Positions 11,175-22,228 of a stretch of DNA of 64,000 bases are shown piece by piece (within the stretch, counting starts at the first letter, position 1; every line of letters starts with the position of its first letter). Under the pieces are notes generated by a model. That model ran no database searches. It was not told the DNA's origin and was given only the letters and a program-made list of their open reading frames with translations. The stretch is from Telopea speciosissima (taxonomy: Eukaryota; Streptophyta; Magnoliopsida; Proteales; Proteaceae). The stretch is taken from NCBI RefSeq assembly GCF_018873765.1, contig NC_057926.1, positions 54,697,378 through 54,761,377 of the forward strand, written 5' to 3'. A program made the translations under genes and the position numbers.

Positions 11175-11837
11175 ATGGCTAGGGAACAGCTACAGGTGCT
11201 TAAAGCACTTGATGTGGCCGGCGAAGACCCAGTTATACCACTTCACTGCAATTGTGATTGCTGGTATATATGGGTTTCTTCACCGACGCCTATGACCTCT
11301 TCTGTATTTCCCTCGTCACCAAATTGCTTGGTCGCATTTATTACTACACACCGGCCTGGATCACCCAATCCTGGTACGTTACCCGGCAACGCAAACGCAG
11401 CCATCACTGGTGTCGCCCTCCTTGGATCCCTCACGGGCCAGAATGGTTTCGTACTCATGTATGCGTTCACCTTCTTCTTTTCCAATTTCGGGCCAAATAC
11501 CACAACTTTTGTGGTGCCAGCAGAAATATTTCCGGCAAGATTTAGGACAACTTGCCGCGGTATATCGGCAGCATGTGGTGAGGTTGGGGCAATTGTCAGG
11601 GCATTCGGCTCCTTGTATGCCGTAGACTCAAAGATGAATATGGCTCAAAATGAGCTAGGGCACGCACCTGCTATTGGTATTCAAAACACATTGTTCGTGC
11701 TTGCTATGACCGACTTCATGGGCATGGTGTTTACGTTCTTGGTGCCGAATGCCATGGGAAAATCTCTTGAGAAAATATCCAGTGATGCCGAGTCTGAAGA
11801 AGAAAATGGGATGGCGAGAATATTGCTTAATCTTTGA
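11175..11837 (+). pseudogene. PHT1: PHT1 remnant with internal deletion and small insertions (gene C)
   Basis: It begins [15 protein letters not shown] like gene A. Three 4-base insertions follow (in the GATGTGG..CGAAG region, after GCTGGTAT, and in ACACC..TGG). The first shifts the frame, and together they add 12 bases, so the frame is regained at [19 protein letters not shown]. About 950 bases are then missing, from just after LTGQ to [16 protein letters not shown], removing the GGDYP signature and most of the membrane segments. The C-terminal part ([32 protein letters not shown]) stays in frame. Near the end a further small change replaces the normal stop and adds MARILLNL. The whole 221-codon frame is open, but it cannot encode a working transporter. 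The proximal P1BS/TATA segment is also absent, and the ATG follows sequence matching the more distal upstream block of B. Confidence 0.9.
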
Positions 11838-12299
11838 CTGATTTATTTTCTTTAATTGGATATTCTTCTTCTTCTTCTATGTGAAAAAGAGCGTCCTTGA
11901 TTTGTCTGTGATTCATTAACTTCTAGATCTAGAAACCAGGTAAGATTTTCTATTAGGTTGCATTTGGTTCTTATATCTTTACTATAATTTGTGGATTTGG
12001 TTTTGGGTTTGCCATAGTCTAAGGAGTTTCCTGAAATTTTATGGATGATTAAACTCCTGGGTTCTATGGCACATTAAATCTAAGGGCAGAAAGAAATCAT
12101 CTAAGTGACAAAATAAAAAAGATCAAAAAATTTAAGACTATCAAAAGGGTTCACGTCCGCGGATGTAGTTTCTTGATTGCATTTGATTTGAAACGGCCGT
12201 GTACGTTTGGATTTTATCCAATGGATTGGTTTGTGGGCTTCTTTGGGCTGTCATAATTCATTATTCTGAAAGCCGCAAGGTGTGGCCCAGCTCACATTT
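11838..12299. other. 3' flank of C
   Basis: A CTT repeat and AT-rich spacer. No gene is recognised. Confidence 0.4.
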
Positions 12300-12676
12300 T
12301 GGGCCTAAACAAGAGTTTCAGCACTACGATTTTCATTTTTCATTATAATGTCGACGAGCGTATCTGTAGTTTCAAACGGTAGCCAAATTTGGTAAAAGCA
12401 TTGCCGAATTTTTCAAAGTTCACACGATTTTTTCAAACGTACACGGCCGTTTCAATTTATTGTTTTTTGCCGAATTTTTCGAATCCTAACCAGTTGCCTT
12501 GTACAGCTTTTTTGTCCGCTTTTTTCCCAGTGATAGAACTTTTCATATTTATACGTGGCTTTTTAAACGCAACCGAATTTTAAAGCCGAACTTTTATTCC
12601 ACAATTGTAAACTCTGGCGAACTTTTCACCCGAATTTTTAAAAACCCTAAATTTTTTAGCTACTGATCTCTCACAT

Positions 12677-12683
<7 letters not shown>

Positions 12684-12727
<44 letters not shown>
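12684..12727. repeat. (CT)n microsatellite
   Basis: CT dinucleotide repeat of about 44 bases next to a run of C. Confidence 0.9.
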
Positions 12728-12732
<5 letters not shown>

Positions 12733-13376
12733 CTCTTTTGACATCTCTTTCCTCTCTATCTTGCACTCTGCCCTCTTACAATAGAACTGTATCAACGAAA
12801 CCTCTGACTCGCCATTCTTCATCGGCTTGGCTCGAGAAGGGTACCTCTAACCCCAGGAGGAGGAGGATCTTCTTCTGTTTCTAGAACTCTCTAAATATGC
12901 AACCAACAATGGCCGTCTAAAAATAACTTTCAAATGTCAGCCCCAATTTCAAGTCGATTGGATCAGAGTATTGAGAGAGACAAATACGATTTCTTTCTTT
13001 GTCTCTTGGTTATACTCTTCTTGTTCCATATATGCCCTTCCCTTTCTAGTTAACTCCTTCCTATTACTTGGGCTTTGTTCAATCAGGTAGGCCAAATAGC
13101 AAACCCAAATAGGGTAGACTATAGACTAGTATTAATGGACTGGAATGGGTTGTGTTGTTGATGACAGAAAATAGAAAACTCTGGAGAAAACTATCTCCAT
13201 GTTGAGCTTATTTCAGTTTGAATTTCACAGTCTCTCACATTCTGACTCATGTGGATTATACCATTATCTACATTGTCATTGGTGTCACAAGCAGGTTTCT
13301 CCCCAAACTGGTATCGTGGGGAATCTTCTCCCGATAAAAAATTATGATTTAATATACGATATATTAAATATTAAGT

Positions 13377-13531
13377 GAGAAAAATGAACCCTGAAAGGCA
13401 GCGTGGTTCTGAGCCTAGACACAAATGGGCACAAAATGATCGCCCTACCTCTGTAAAAGGCAAAAATCTCATCCTTATTGATGCTTCCATGCATGTTCCC
13501 AAACGTTGCCTTTCATGGAGCCCTCTCCCTA
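13377..13531. mobile_element. MITE-like element, family 5 (nested)
   Basis: AACCCTGAAAGGCAGCGTGG at the left and TTGCCTTTCATGGAGCCCTC at the right form an inverted pair. It lies inside the dispersed repeat 12300-13690 and is present at the matching place in the two tandem copies at 58-61 kb, so it was part of the unit before they separated. Confidence 0.5.
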
Positions 13532-13690
13532 TCACATATTAGATTTTACGATATAGTATATGTTTCATAACAGATAAATACACACTTTGGCTGGAGGAAG
13601 GTTAGTGAGCAGCCCAGCTCATACCACACTTTGGACCTCCAGGGCTAGATGGGCCAACTTTTGGGTCTGCGGCATCTGGTTTCAGGCGTT

Positions 13691-14816
13691 CTTTGCTTAA
13701 TGTACATGTGCAGTCTAATTTATGGAGTAAAAGCAGCAGGATTCAAATAAATTTTAGGAAAAAAGAATGCTGGTCGCATGAAGGAATGCGCAAAATTACC
13801 ACCTCCCCCAGAGGAAATGAACACCACATCCATGTTGATGCCCCTATGTGTGTTCTCATTGGCCCCACACTGGTATATGGGCCAAGCGATCAGGCAACAG
13901 TCTAATTTTTATTGGAGAGGGATTCTCTGGTTTGACAAACCACAGTGGTCAGGGGACACGGGACACAAGATGAGACGAAATCATCATTTTGATGTTATTT
14001 CAAACACTCCATCGTATAGGAGGTGAAAGTTTATTTATTTATGGGCAAGAGAACAATAACCGATAATGTAGCCCCTGCACCAATACGGGAGGCTAATGAG
14101 AGTGTGCACAATGGCATTGGTTTGGATAGGATTTTCAATGTCATTGTGGGCTGAGTGGACTTTCCCGTATTCCTGTGTTTGTGAGCCTGCAACTGGGTCT
14201 AGTTGGGCTGGGCTTTTTAAAACCCATGCCCAACCCTAAGTCTCCTAAGCTGGGCCCAGGCCTGGCCCGAACCTAACTCAGGACCTAAAAAATCCAATCC
14301 TGATCCATCCTCAGGGTCGGGCTGCGCTAACCCTGATTGTCCTTGATCAAGGGGCAGGAGTCAAGGGGCAGGAGTCAAGGGATATGCATGGGCTAGGTGG
14401 GGTCGGGAAGAAATTACCAATTTTACATAAAATAACACTATAATAAAATATATTATATCATTTATTGTATTCATATATAATGTATTATATATCAAAATAT
14501 ATGTGACACGTTTAAAGTTTATAATATATATATTATATCAACATATATTTTCTAGTATAACTTTAAACAGGGTCGGGCTCAGCCCTAGGCCTCAACCTTA
14601 ACTTGCCTCGACCCTGACTCAAGGTCAGAAATTTCTAACCCTGACAAAAAGTGTTTTAGTCTACTTTTAATCTTCATGTAATCCCATTTAAATCACATAC
14701 AATGGGCTTCTTAGTACATTGTCGTACTGCGCTTTTTAATAAAAAAAAGTAATGGGCATTTATTGTTTTATGGGCCTACACTGAATTCAATTGTAATGAG
14801 TCGTCTTTACTCCTAT
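13691..14816. other. Spacer with decayed repeats
   Basis: It contains a weak family-5-like stretch (13770-13920) and two direct copies of TCAAGGGGCAGGAG near 14350-14377. A region rich in the phrases GGTCGGGCT and CCCTGA at 14200-14640 is bisected by AT-rich sequence. No gene is seen. Confidence 0.4.
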
Positions 14817-15429
14817 TAAGGGTGTCAAAACCAAACCGAAACCATTTACCAAAATCGAATCGAACCATTTAAACCAAAATCGGCAGGCCGTTTAGTTAAA
14901 TGGTCCGGTTATGGTTTTAGAAATGACACCTTTATTTAATTGGATCGGTTTATTTTAGACCGATTAATCCAACGGTTTCAAACCGTGTAATCCAATTAAA
15001 ATTGATTATAACCAAACTGTCTAACCATTTAAAAACCTCAGTTTCAAGAGAGCTATTGATTCGTACGGTAATGTGCTTTTGGGTCTCTGTATTTTGAATC
15101 TCTAACCATGGCTTCCGTTGTTCCTATTTCATTCTAAATTTTTATATGCATCTTCCTTTATGGTTATGTGCACTACCAAAGGCCCCCATTTTCTATTAAA
15201 AAATGCAGCTGTAAATTAGACTTAGTAAATGGTTTATGAAACTATCTAGAAACTGTCTAACCCGAACCGTGTAAAACTATTTAAAAACCATTTAACCGAA
15301 ATCGTTTACCAAACAATCTAGATGTTGATTATGAGACCGTTTAATTAAATGGTCTGATTACGATTTCTATCCTCAAGCAGTCAAACAAACCAAACCGTTT
15401 AACCGAAACCAAACCATTTAACACACTTA
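14817..15429. mobile_element. Non-autonomous hAT-like element
   Basis: The start TAAGGGTGTCAAA and the end TTTAACACACTTA are imperfect terminal inverted repeats. They are flanked by ACTCCTAT (14809-14816) and ACTCCAAT (15430-15437), an 8-base target duplication with one mismatch. The interior is built from variants of AACCGTTTAACC and has no coding frame. The 8-base duplication and the GGGTGTCAA end are typical of plant hAT MITEs. Confidence 0.65.
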
Positions 15430-15747
15430 ACTCCAATGCCCTTTATAGACTTTACTAAAACACTGTTATATGGGCTTTATATCATGACAGTAATGGGCTA
15501 TATTAAAACCAAAGTAATGAACTTTTTTTTGGTCATTTCATTTAAATATGAAGCCCAAATAAATGAATAGACTATTAAATGTTTATGTAAACGAAATAAA
15601 AAATCATTGTTTTGTTTTAATTTATAGAATGCTTTTTGAAATTTGTTTATGACCTTATAATTTATTCTGTTTGGGTTCATTTCATCGTTCTATAAACTTA
15701 TACCTTAGAGGTTGGGATTGGGGTTCGTACCAAGGTTGGGATTGGGC

Positions 15748-16164
15748 TAAGGATGTAAATTGATTCAGTTCCAAGTATTTGCTTCCGTTTTTATAGTTTG
15801 GTCTAAGAGACTAAGAGACTGATGCCTGATGGTGTGAACCAAAATTGATCGAATCAATTCTGAAAATTGACAGAATTGATTCTCATTTGGTTCTCACATC
15901 CTATACTTGGTTCATACACCATAATATAGTAGTATTTTAAAATCAAATGCTATTATTAGTAATATATACTATAATATATTAGTATTATAATGTATTAATA
16001 TATTATATTATTAGAAGCCTATTCGATTCAGTGACGGTTCTTATGTTAAAATCGGAAACGAATTAAGATAGTTTATTTCAAAATCAAATTTAGAATCAAT
16101 TTATCTGATTCAGCGTATTCAATTCGATTTGATTTCCAGTTCCGATTCTAAATTGACACCCTTA
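15748..16164. mobile_element. Non-autonomous hAT-like element
   Basis: It starts TAAGGATGTAAATTGAT and ends ATTGACACCCTTA, giving the same kind of inverted ends as the element at 14817. The interior is AT-rich with ATTCGAT phrases. Target duplications are not clear (TTGGG is shared on both sides). Confidence 0.5.
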
Positions 16165-16565
16165 CTTGGGGGAGGGGTGGAATAGATCAACGGCTTAATA
16201 AGGCATGATTCACATGAAGCAGATGGGATTTCTCATGTTTCGCATATATCCATATGAGAAAAAAATCTATATATATATAGTTCTCTACCTTGGCCATTTA
16301 TATAATCGTACATTCGTACAAATCTATAATCGTATTAAGAAGTGCCTCAACCAAACCCCCACCCACTTTTTTTTTTTTTTTTTTTGTTTTGTACTCCAGC
16401 AGTCCAATACTGAATTTACTTTTTAATATTAATAAATCTGGCCATATAGACATATAAAACTTTCAAAGTCCTATAAAAAAAATTATGATTGAAAACTACA
16501 AGATGCTATTTACCTAAAAAAAAAGGGTAAATTTCACAGACCTCCCCTTAGTTTTGCCTTAAGTG
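16165..16565. other. Spacer
   Basis: AT-rich with a short TA repeat and a poly-T run near 16370. A phrase GGCATGATTCACATGAAGCA matches the duplicated region at 36.4 and 39.2 kb. No gene is seen. Confidence 0.4.
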
Positions 16566-17571
16566 GAAAAGGATTTCCTCCAGTCGTGGGAGGAGCTGGA
16601 GAATCCAACCCAGCTAAAACAGGGGTGGGTTGGTCATTTCACTGGTGGATCCCACCTATTAAATGACCAACCCCCCCCCCCTTTTTTAGGGGGTTTCATG
16701 GACTGGACCCTCCAGCTCCCGCCACAGTCAAGGGTGTCAAACGGTGCGGTTTCTGGTTATTTGGTTCAGTTGCGGTGCGGTTTATATTTTGATAAGGTGA
16801 AATCAAAATCGAACTGGATAGGAATCAGTCAAAATTAGAATCGTTTTGCATACGGTCCGATTTTATCGATTTCTATTCGATTTTCGTTATCCGATTCACA
16901 ACCGATTTACATGCGGTTTGTATAGTGTCGTTTTGGAAAATACTAATGAAGACAACCTTGGTCTTCAAGGCCTTTATATTCCTGTGTTTCCCCATTCTCT
17001 CCGAGTCTCCCTCACTCATCATATTTCCTATGCCTATGTGATAAAAATAAATAACTTTTCATCTTCACCCGTCCTTTTTCTTTCCTAGTCTTTGTTTTTC
17101 CAATTTTTTTTTCTTCTCCGCTCTCATATGATGAACAAACAATTTCTTCTATTAAAAAGTAGAATTTTGTTAATCCATTTTAACATCATCCATAATTTTC
17201 AATTCATACTTGAACAAATATAATATATAGTTTACCCATGGTATTTTACATATTTTATGTTTCATATTGATGCAATAATTATATTTATTAAATTAATTAT
17301 ATATAATTAATTAATCCAATTGATGCATGGGTTAGTATTAAAGTAAGAGGTATAGGTTTCTATTCGGTTTTTCCAGTTTCTTATTTGGTTTAGAACTGCA
17401 GTTTTGCAATGAAAATCAAAATCGAACCGAGAAGAGAACCTATAAAATCAAAACCAGATAATTTTTCTGCGGTGCGGTGCTGTTCGATCGTAAATGGTCG
17501 GTTCTGGTTCCGATATTCGGTTTCGGCTCCATTTTGACATCCTTAGCCACAGTTGGAGGAGAGCCAGGTCT
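16566..17571. mobile_element. MITE family 7, copy 1, split by a hAT-like insertion
   Basis: The left part (16566-16728) reads GGATTTCCTCCAGTCGTGGG, then GGGGTGGGTTGGTCATT, then TGGACCCTCCAGCTCC. Its remaining end is found after the insertion at about 17546-17571. The undisrupted relative is at 41164-41319, which shows the expected junction. Confidence 0.65.
16729..17545. mobile_element. hAT-like element with perfect 8-bp target duplication
   Basis: It starts CAAGGGTGTCAAAC and ends TTTTGACATCCTTA, near-perfect inverted ends. The flanking octamer GCCACAGT occurs exactly at 16721-16728 and 17546-17553. The interior is rich in GCGGTGCGGTTT and ATTCGGTTT variants with no transposase frame. It sits inside the family-7 MITE. 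Confidence 0.8.
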
Positions 17572-17702
17572 GCCTTAAGTGTGTGACCTTCCCTTGTGTT
17601 TCCAAAATATACACGAACCTCCCTTGTGTCTCTAGAATTTGTAACACTTCAGTCCACTCCGTCACACCCCATCAAGGCATCCTGTTAGTTGCTAATGGGA
17701 AA

Positions 17703-17878
17703 ATTATCCTCTCCAATTCCCTAAAGCTCGGCAGTGCGACAGTGCTAGGTGGAGATGTTGACACGTGACAGCTCAAACATCCAACGGTAATGAGCTCGGA
17801 CTGTTGGATGTCCGAGCTGCCACGTGTCGACATCTCCACCTAACACTGCCAAGCTTTAGGAATTGGAGAGGATAATAA
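17703..17878. mobile_element. Foldback MITE, family 1, copy 2
   Basis: ATTATCCTCTCCAATTCC at the left is mirrored by GGAATTGGAGAGGATAAT at the right. The arms continue through CTAAAGCT, AGTG.TAGGTGGAGATG and ACATCCAAC, giving a long hairpin. Homologous to 2979-3161. Confidence 0.8.
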
Positions 17879-18167
17879 TCTGTTGCTAAGCCCAAATTTT
17901 AAATGGCCAAACTACTCTTACTATGAGTCTATGATGTAAACTTACCAAACTATCCTGATTATTATTTTTTTTTGGTAAGATCAAACTACCCTTACTACAG
18001 GATGCTTAGGAGTGTCAAACGATCGATTTAGTTCGTTTTAATCAACGTTTTGTTTGGATTTTTAGATTTTTTTAAAAATATATCAGTTCATACTTCATAC
18101 TAAATCGGACAAATAAAGTGTTCAATCTACAAAATCAAACGAAAACTGATGGGTATATATTAAATTT

Positions 18168-18338
18168 TTATCCTCTCAATTACACTACCTGTACTTGACG
18201 TCAAATACATCTAATAGAGGATCTCACGTGGATCCCACCTCGGACAGTATGTTCAGGCAGAGGGTAGGATAATCATTTTTACTTCCTCTGTTAGATGTAC
18301 TTGACATCAAGTACAGGCAGTGTAATTGAGAGGATAAA
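18168..18338. mobile_element. Foldback MITE, family 2, copy 1
   Basis: TTTATCCTCTCAATTACACT is mirrored by AGTGTAATTGAGAGGATAAA, and the dyad extends through CCTGTACTTGA and ACATCTAATAGAGG. It interrupts older repeat sequence (18008-18550). The second copy is at 25674-25827. Confidence 0.8.
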
Positions 18339-18705
18339 GATCCGTATATATCCGGATGGTTTTGATTTGCTATATCAGTTTCTTTTAATGGTCTCGGTTT
18401 TCATTTATTATTATTATTGAATTTTATCGGTTTTATCTCATTTTATTATTATTTTTTTCAGTTTCAGTCTGATCTGCTTCGATCTATTAACAGTTTATAA
18501 AAACCAATTAAAACCAAGAATGATCGATCAGTTCAATAAGGTTGGTCTTATTTTTAACAGCGTTTGCGTAATCTATTTATCAAATGGCCGGAGCTGATAC
18601 ATCACGATTTTAATGTGTCACAACTAGTTTATATTTTCTCTTTAATTGATGGATTCAATTATACCATGGTCTTCTACCAAAAAAAAAAAAAAAAACTTTA
18701 TGTCA

Positions 18706-20010
18706 TGGCTTAATTACACATTCCTCCCCTGCATTTTCAATTACACTCCGGCCTCCTCTAGTTTACAAAAAATTATTATTACACCTCTGTCGTTAGCGTT
18801 TGACTGTTAAGTGGTGACATGGCTTAGTAATATTTTTTATAATTCCCAAACTAACCTTGGGTTCTTGTCTTCTTTCTTCTTCTTCTTCCTCCTCTTGCAA
18901 CCCTTTTCCTGCAACTCCGATTGTGATAAACTACAGAGACAGGATAATTAGGGAGTTTAACCGATTCTAGTCTACCGAATTAAAACTATTAAAAAATTAC
19001 AGATTTTGAAAAATCTTTACTTATTCTTTCTATCATCTACATCAGATCCAGGTCTGCACAACCTGTGATTTTCTGGTTTCAGTTTTATGCTTAATTCTTT
19101 TCCTGTTTCAACATTAGTTCTTTATCTAATGCAGCTTTATTTGCTAATCTGAATCCCTGTTTTAGTTCTAGTTACAATTCTGGTTTAAAATCTTCGATCT
19201 TTCAATCAAATTCTGAAAAACTTCTTTAAGTAGGATTTTTCAAATTCTCAGTTTTGGACTTAGATTTCCAAATTCTGTTTTCTATTAACTGTTGTGGTCT
19301 CAGTTCGCTATCTAATCATTAGATAAATTTTTTCGGTATTACAATTATGAGTCCCTGAAATAAATGCATATCAAAGTCTGATTTCTGTCAGAATTTCAAT
19401 TTCATACGTCAACAAGGATTCTTCCATAATCTGAAATTTCACCATTGGATTGTTCTAAAAATTTAGGGATTGAAACATTCTCACTGATAAACAGTTTACT
19501 CGACCAGAATATTGTCCACATCAGACTTGCTGATCATCTCATATTGAAATTCTCTTGAAATCTGGTTTTGGTTCCTTTCAATGATTCTGGAATTTGAACT
19601 TGTTTCTAAACCCTAATCGTAAGGTGACATAGAACCACATTAAGGAATTGCACAGGCAGTAGGGGTGGGGGTAAGGGAGAGAGAGCAAATAAGTAGTGCG
19701 GGTAGGGAGTTGCAGAAGGTGAGGATTGGAGGCAGGACTAGTAGCAGGGGTGGAGGCAGAGGTGCAGGAAGAAGAAGAAGAAGAAAGGTAAGTGAGCATC
19801 ATCGGTTTTTACTCCCTAGGGTATGGATGTTTTGGGTTGAAAGATGAATAAAGGGTAGCATTGTACTTCTATACTGATGTTTTAGCACAAGGGTAAAATA
19901 GTCTTTTCCAAACTTAAACTAACAGCAGACTAACACCATCAGCCAAAGAGGATTTGGATGTAATTAGCAAAAATCCAAAGAAGGAATGCATAATTAAGTC
20001 ATAGTGTAAG
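18706..20010. mobile_element. Putative 1.3-kb MULE-like non-autonomous element
   Basis: The left end (GGCTTAATTACACATTCCTCC, then AATTACACTCCGGCCTCCTC) and the inverted right end (GACTTAATTATGCATTCC, then AATTACATCCAAATCCTC) form imperfect inverted repeats about 60 bases long. No transposase frame lies between; the interior holds T-rich sequence and a CTT repeat. Long inverted ends suggest the Mutator group, but no 9-base duplication was identified. Confidence 0.45.
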
Positions 20011-20034
20011 AGAGGAGTATGTAATTTCCATAAT

Positions 20035-20330
20035 AATAATATTTATTATGATTTTAAATATGATATTCTCAATAATAATTGTAATAAATGAGGAAGAGAA
20101 GACAGGAAAACTCAAAGAAATGATATTGTTACGTTCGAAGAAAATGGCATGGTCAAATATATCGCGTGGTTGAACAGGAAGAAGCGATTGACTTATGGTG
20201 GATGGTTATAGGAACCAAATTGATCCAAAGATTCATAAATAATGTTTTTTTATTCTTCTAATTAATATTTTTTTTTTGAATGTATATCTACATACTCTAA
20301 ATTTGGAAGAAAATATTTTCTATGAATTTT
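20035..20330 (+). repeat. Distal upstream block of gene D
   Basis: GATTGACTTATGGTGGATGG, GGTTATAGGAACCAAATTG, CCAAAGATTCATAAATAATG and GTATATCTACATACTCTA match, in order, the inverted block upstream of E (36000-36190, plus 35940-35990). In E the block ends about 250 bases before the ATG. In D about 2.9 kb separates it from the proximal promoter, so D gained an insertion or E lost sequence. Confidence 0.65.
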
Positions 20331-21788
20331 GACCTTAATACGAGCAAAACAAAACAACTATTAAATCTATGTGACCTACCCCCCTCAACCCCATCTTTTT
20401 TTTTATAGGACAACTTTTGTTGACATGTAGTAACAAAGGTTCCTTGTTCACTTGTCAAATGCCACGCGTTGAATCGATTGGAATCGATATTTAGGACCGA
20501 CACTTTTGATTCGAATCATGCAATTCCACCAATCCAATTCTGGTTCCTTGAACCATAATAAGTGACACATACAATGAAGATGGACCGGTTTGATAAGCTT
20601 AATAAGAAGGATGGTGAGAATGAATTTTTTTTAACTATAAAACATGAGAGCCAATTGTGACTTCAGAAATGGTATCTCATGTGAAGTAAAAGTCTTGGTT
20701 GAACATGAACCTCGGAATGATATTCTAAATCCAATGGCAAATTTATTTTTTTTTATGAAACAAATAAATATTAAAAGAAAGAGTTTACTAAGTTTGTATA
20801 ATCTCCTAAAAATAACTTTCCATCTCTATCCGTTTGAGCTTGTTTTTTACTAACCAAGCAACCACAAACATAAAGGTATCATTACCCAAGATCTCGGCCC
20901 ACCCAATATACAAAAATTCTTTCAAAAATGTTTTTATGTCCATCAACATATGAAAATAAGGCCATGGCCATCGAATGTCCTCAAAAGTTGTTACCATCTG
21001 AATCACATGCTAGGAATACAATAACATAATTGGTCATTGCTATAATATAAAATAATCCAAAACTATGCTTTCAAGATCTCGAATTTCCTATAAATGATAT
21101 TGTCCATAAAACCATGCCTGGTTACACTAAGCTGACACGATCTCATGTGAGTCATATAAGGCAAAGGGGTAATGACATCATTGTATGGTGGATAAATTTT
21201 TATACTACCATTTTTACCTCCTGACATGATAAAGAAAAATGCCTAACTCCTATTGTGAGGAGTTTAAATTTACTATGGTCACAATTCACTATAACCAACC
21301 GTGGTTACACATAGCAAATCTATTACTAAAAATATCTCTATATGATTAACTTCTGATGGCTTTGCTATATATATCACTTTGGATAAAGTTTTCCTACACC
21401 GTGGGTGTAAAAAAATATAGTCATCAATGGTCATAAATGTTTGCCCCTTACAATAGAGGGTCATAATACCCCTTTATAAATCCCCAAAACCTTTTTCACG
21501 TCATCCAAAGGACTAGGTCATGGTGATGTCGTGGAGCACTTGGAGGAGGACATCAAGATTCAAGGATCAATGACCCAATAAGGCTTATACACAAAATTAT
21601 GGGTGTCAAAGTCCAGCCCAAAAAGGGAAGAGAGTGACCTTGTGATTGGACTCCTAGATCGTGAGTTTCATCATCAAACTCTAACATCATAATGTAGTTG
21701 AAACTACCTTCCCCATTCCAATCCAGGGGTCAGATGTTGTGGCTTAAGAGATTCTCTTTTTACCATAGGGGTGAAGCAAAAGTCTGTT
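20331..21788. other. Spacer between distal block and proximal promoter of D
   Basis: AT-rich sequence with no gene or clear repeat recognised. It is part of the stretch present in D but absent from E. Confidence 0.4.
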
Positions 21789-21819
21789 CTTACAAGATTA
21801 TACCATATTGAGTTTCCAA

Positions 21820-21957
21820 TTACCAAGATGAGATTTCTAGCTTAATGGCAACGTGGTTAGACATTTGGGTCTAGCATAAGTCCAGAGAAGGTTAAGAGTT
21901 CGATTCTCCTACACCCACCTATCTTGAAATAGTAATAGCAGTAGTAATAGTAATGTC
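21820..21957 (+). mobile_element. Candidate tRNA-derived SINE
   Basis: A 138-base insert is flanked by a 31-base direct repeat (21789-21819 and 21958-21988, two mismatches; CTTACAAGATTATAC...TTGAGTTTCCAA). Inside are an A-box-like TGGCAACGTGG and, 50 bases on, a B-box-like AGTTCGATTCT. The tail is (TAG/TAA)-rich. This is the layout of a plant SINE promoter with target duplication. The repeat is longer than usual (about 10-20), so a simple local duplication is the alternative. Confidence 0.5.
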
Positions 21958-22100
21958 CTTACAAGATTATACAGTATTGAGTTTCCAAGCGTCTGGGCCC
22001 CCCTAGTGCTTGTAAGGCCTATCTGAGTGGCTAAGCGGTAACCTCTGATATTTGTACATTGTTTTTCCTTTTCCTTTTCAATAAATTTGATATGGACTGA

Positions 22101-22228
22101 AGTTCTCTGTGCCACAACTCAGTTTGTGTCTAAACACATGCATGGGCTTGCCATTCAGGAAACAGGGTGGTCATTTCGCCTACCCCATGTGTTTGGGCGC
22201 AGCCTGCGCCCCGACACAGAGAACATTT
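22101..22228. mobile_element. MITE family 4, copy 1
   Basis: AGTTCTCTGTGCC at the left is mirrored by GACACAGAGAACAT at the right. The interior has GGGTGGTCATTTCGCC and a self-complementary GCGCAGCCTGCGCC. Other copies are at 46836-46950 and 61315-61426, with a truncated one near 40100-40175. Confidence 0.6.

Larger units (their letters stand above)
12300..13690 (-). mobile_element. Dispersed repeat, inverted partial copy of the 58-63 kb unit
   Basis: Read on the minus strand it follows the unit at 58.3 and 60.8 kb. It starts GCAGACCC.AAAGTTGGCCC, then GGTATGAGCTGGGCTGCTCACTAACC, then a nested family-5 MITE (13377-13531), then TTAACTAGAAAG, ATATATGGAACAA and TTGGATCAGAGTATTGAG. It ends in a tract of degenerate TTCG-containing repeats (12385-12630). 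There is no open frame of note. A third copy away from the tandem pair suggests a transposed element, perhaps a solo LTR or non-autonomous element, but its class is not resolved. Confidence 0.55.

Noticed and set aside
11243-11625. Alternative frames over pseudogene C
   Set aside because: They are pieces of the PHT1 sequence in shifted frames caused by the 4-base insertions.
21838-21930. A functional tRNA gene
   Set aside because: Only box-like motifs are present; no cloverleaf with a proper acceptor stem could be drawn, so a SINE is preferred.
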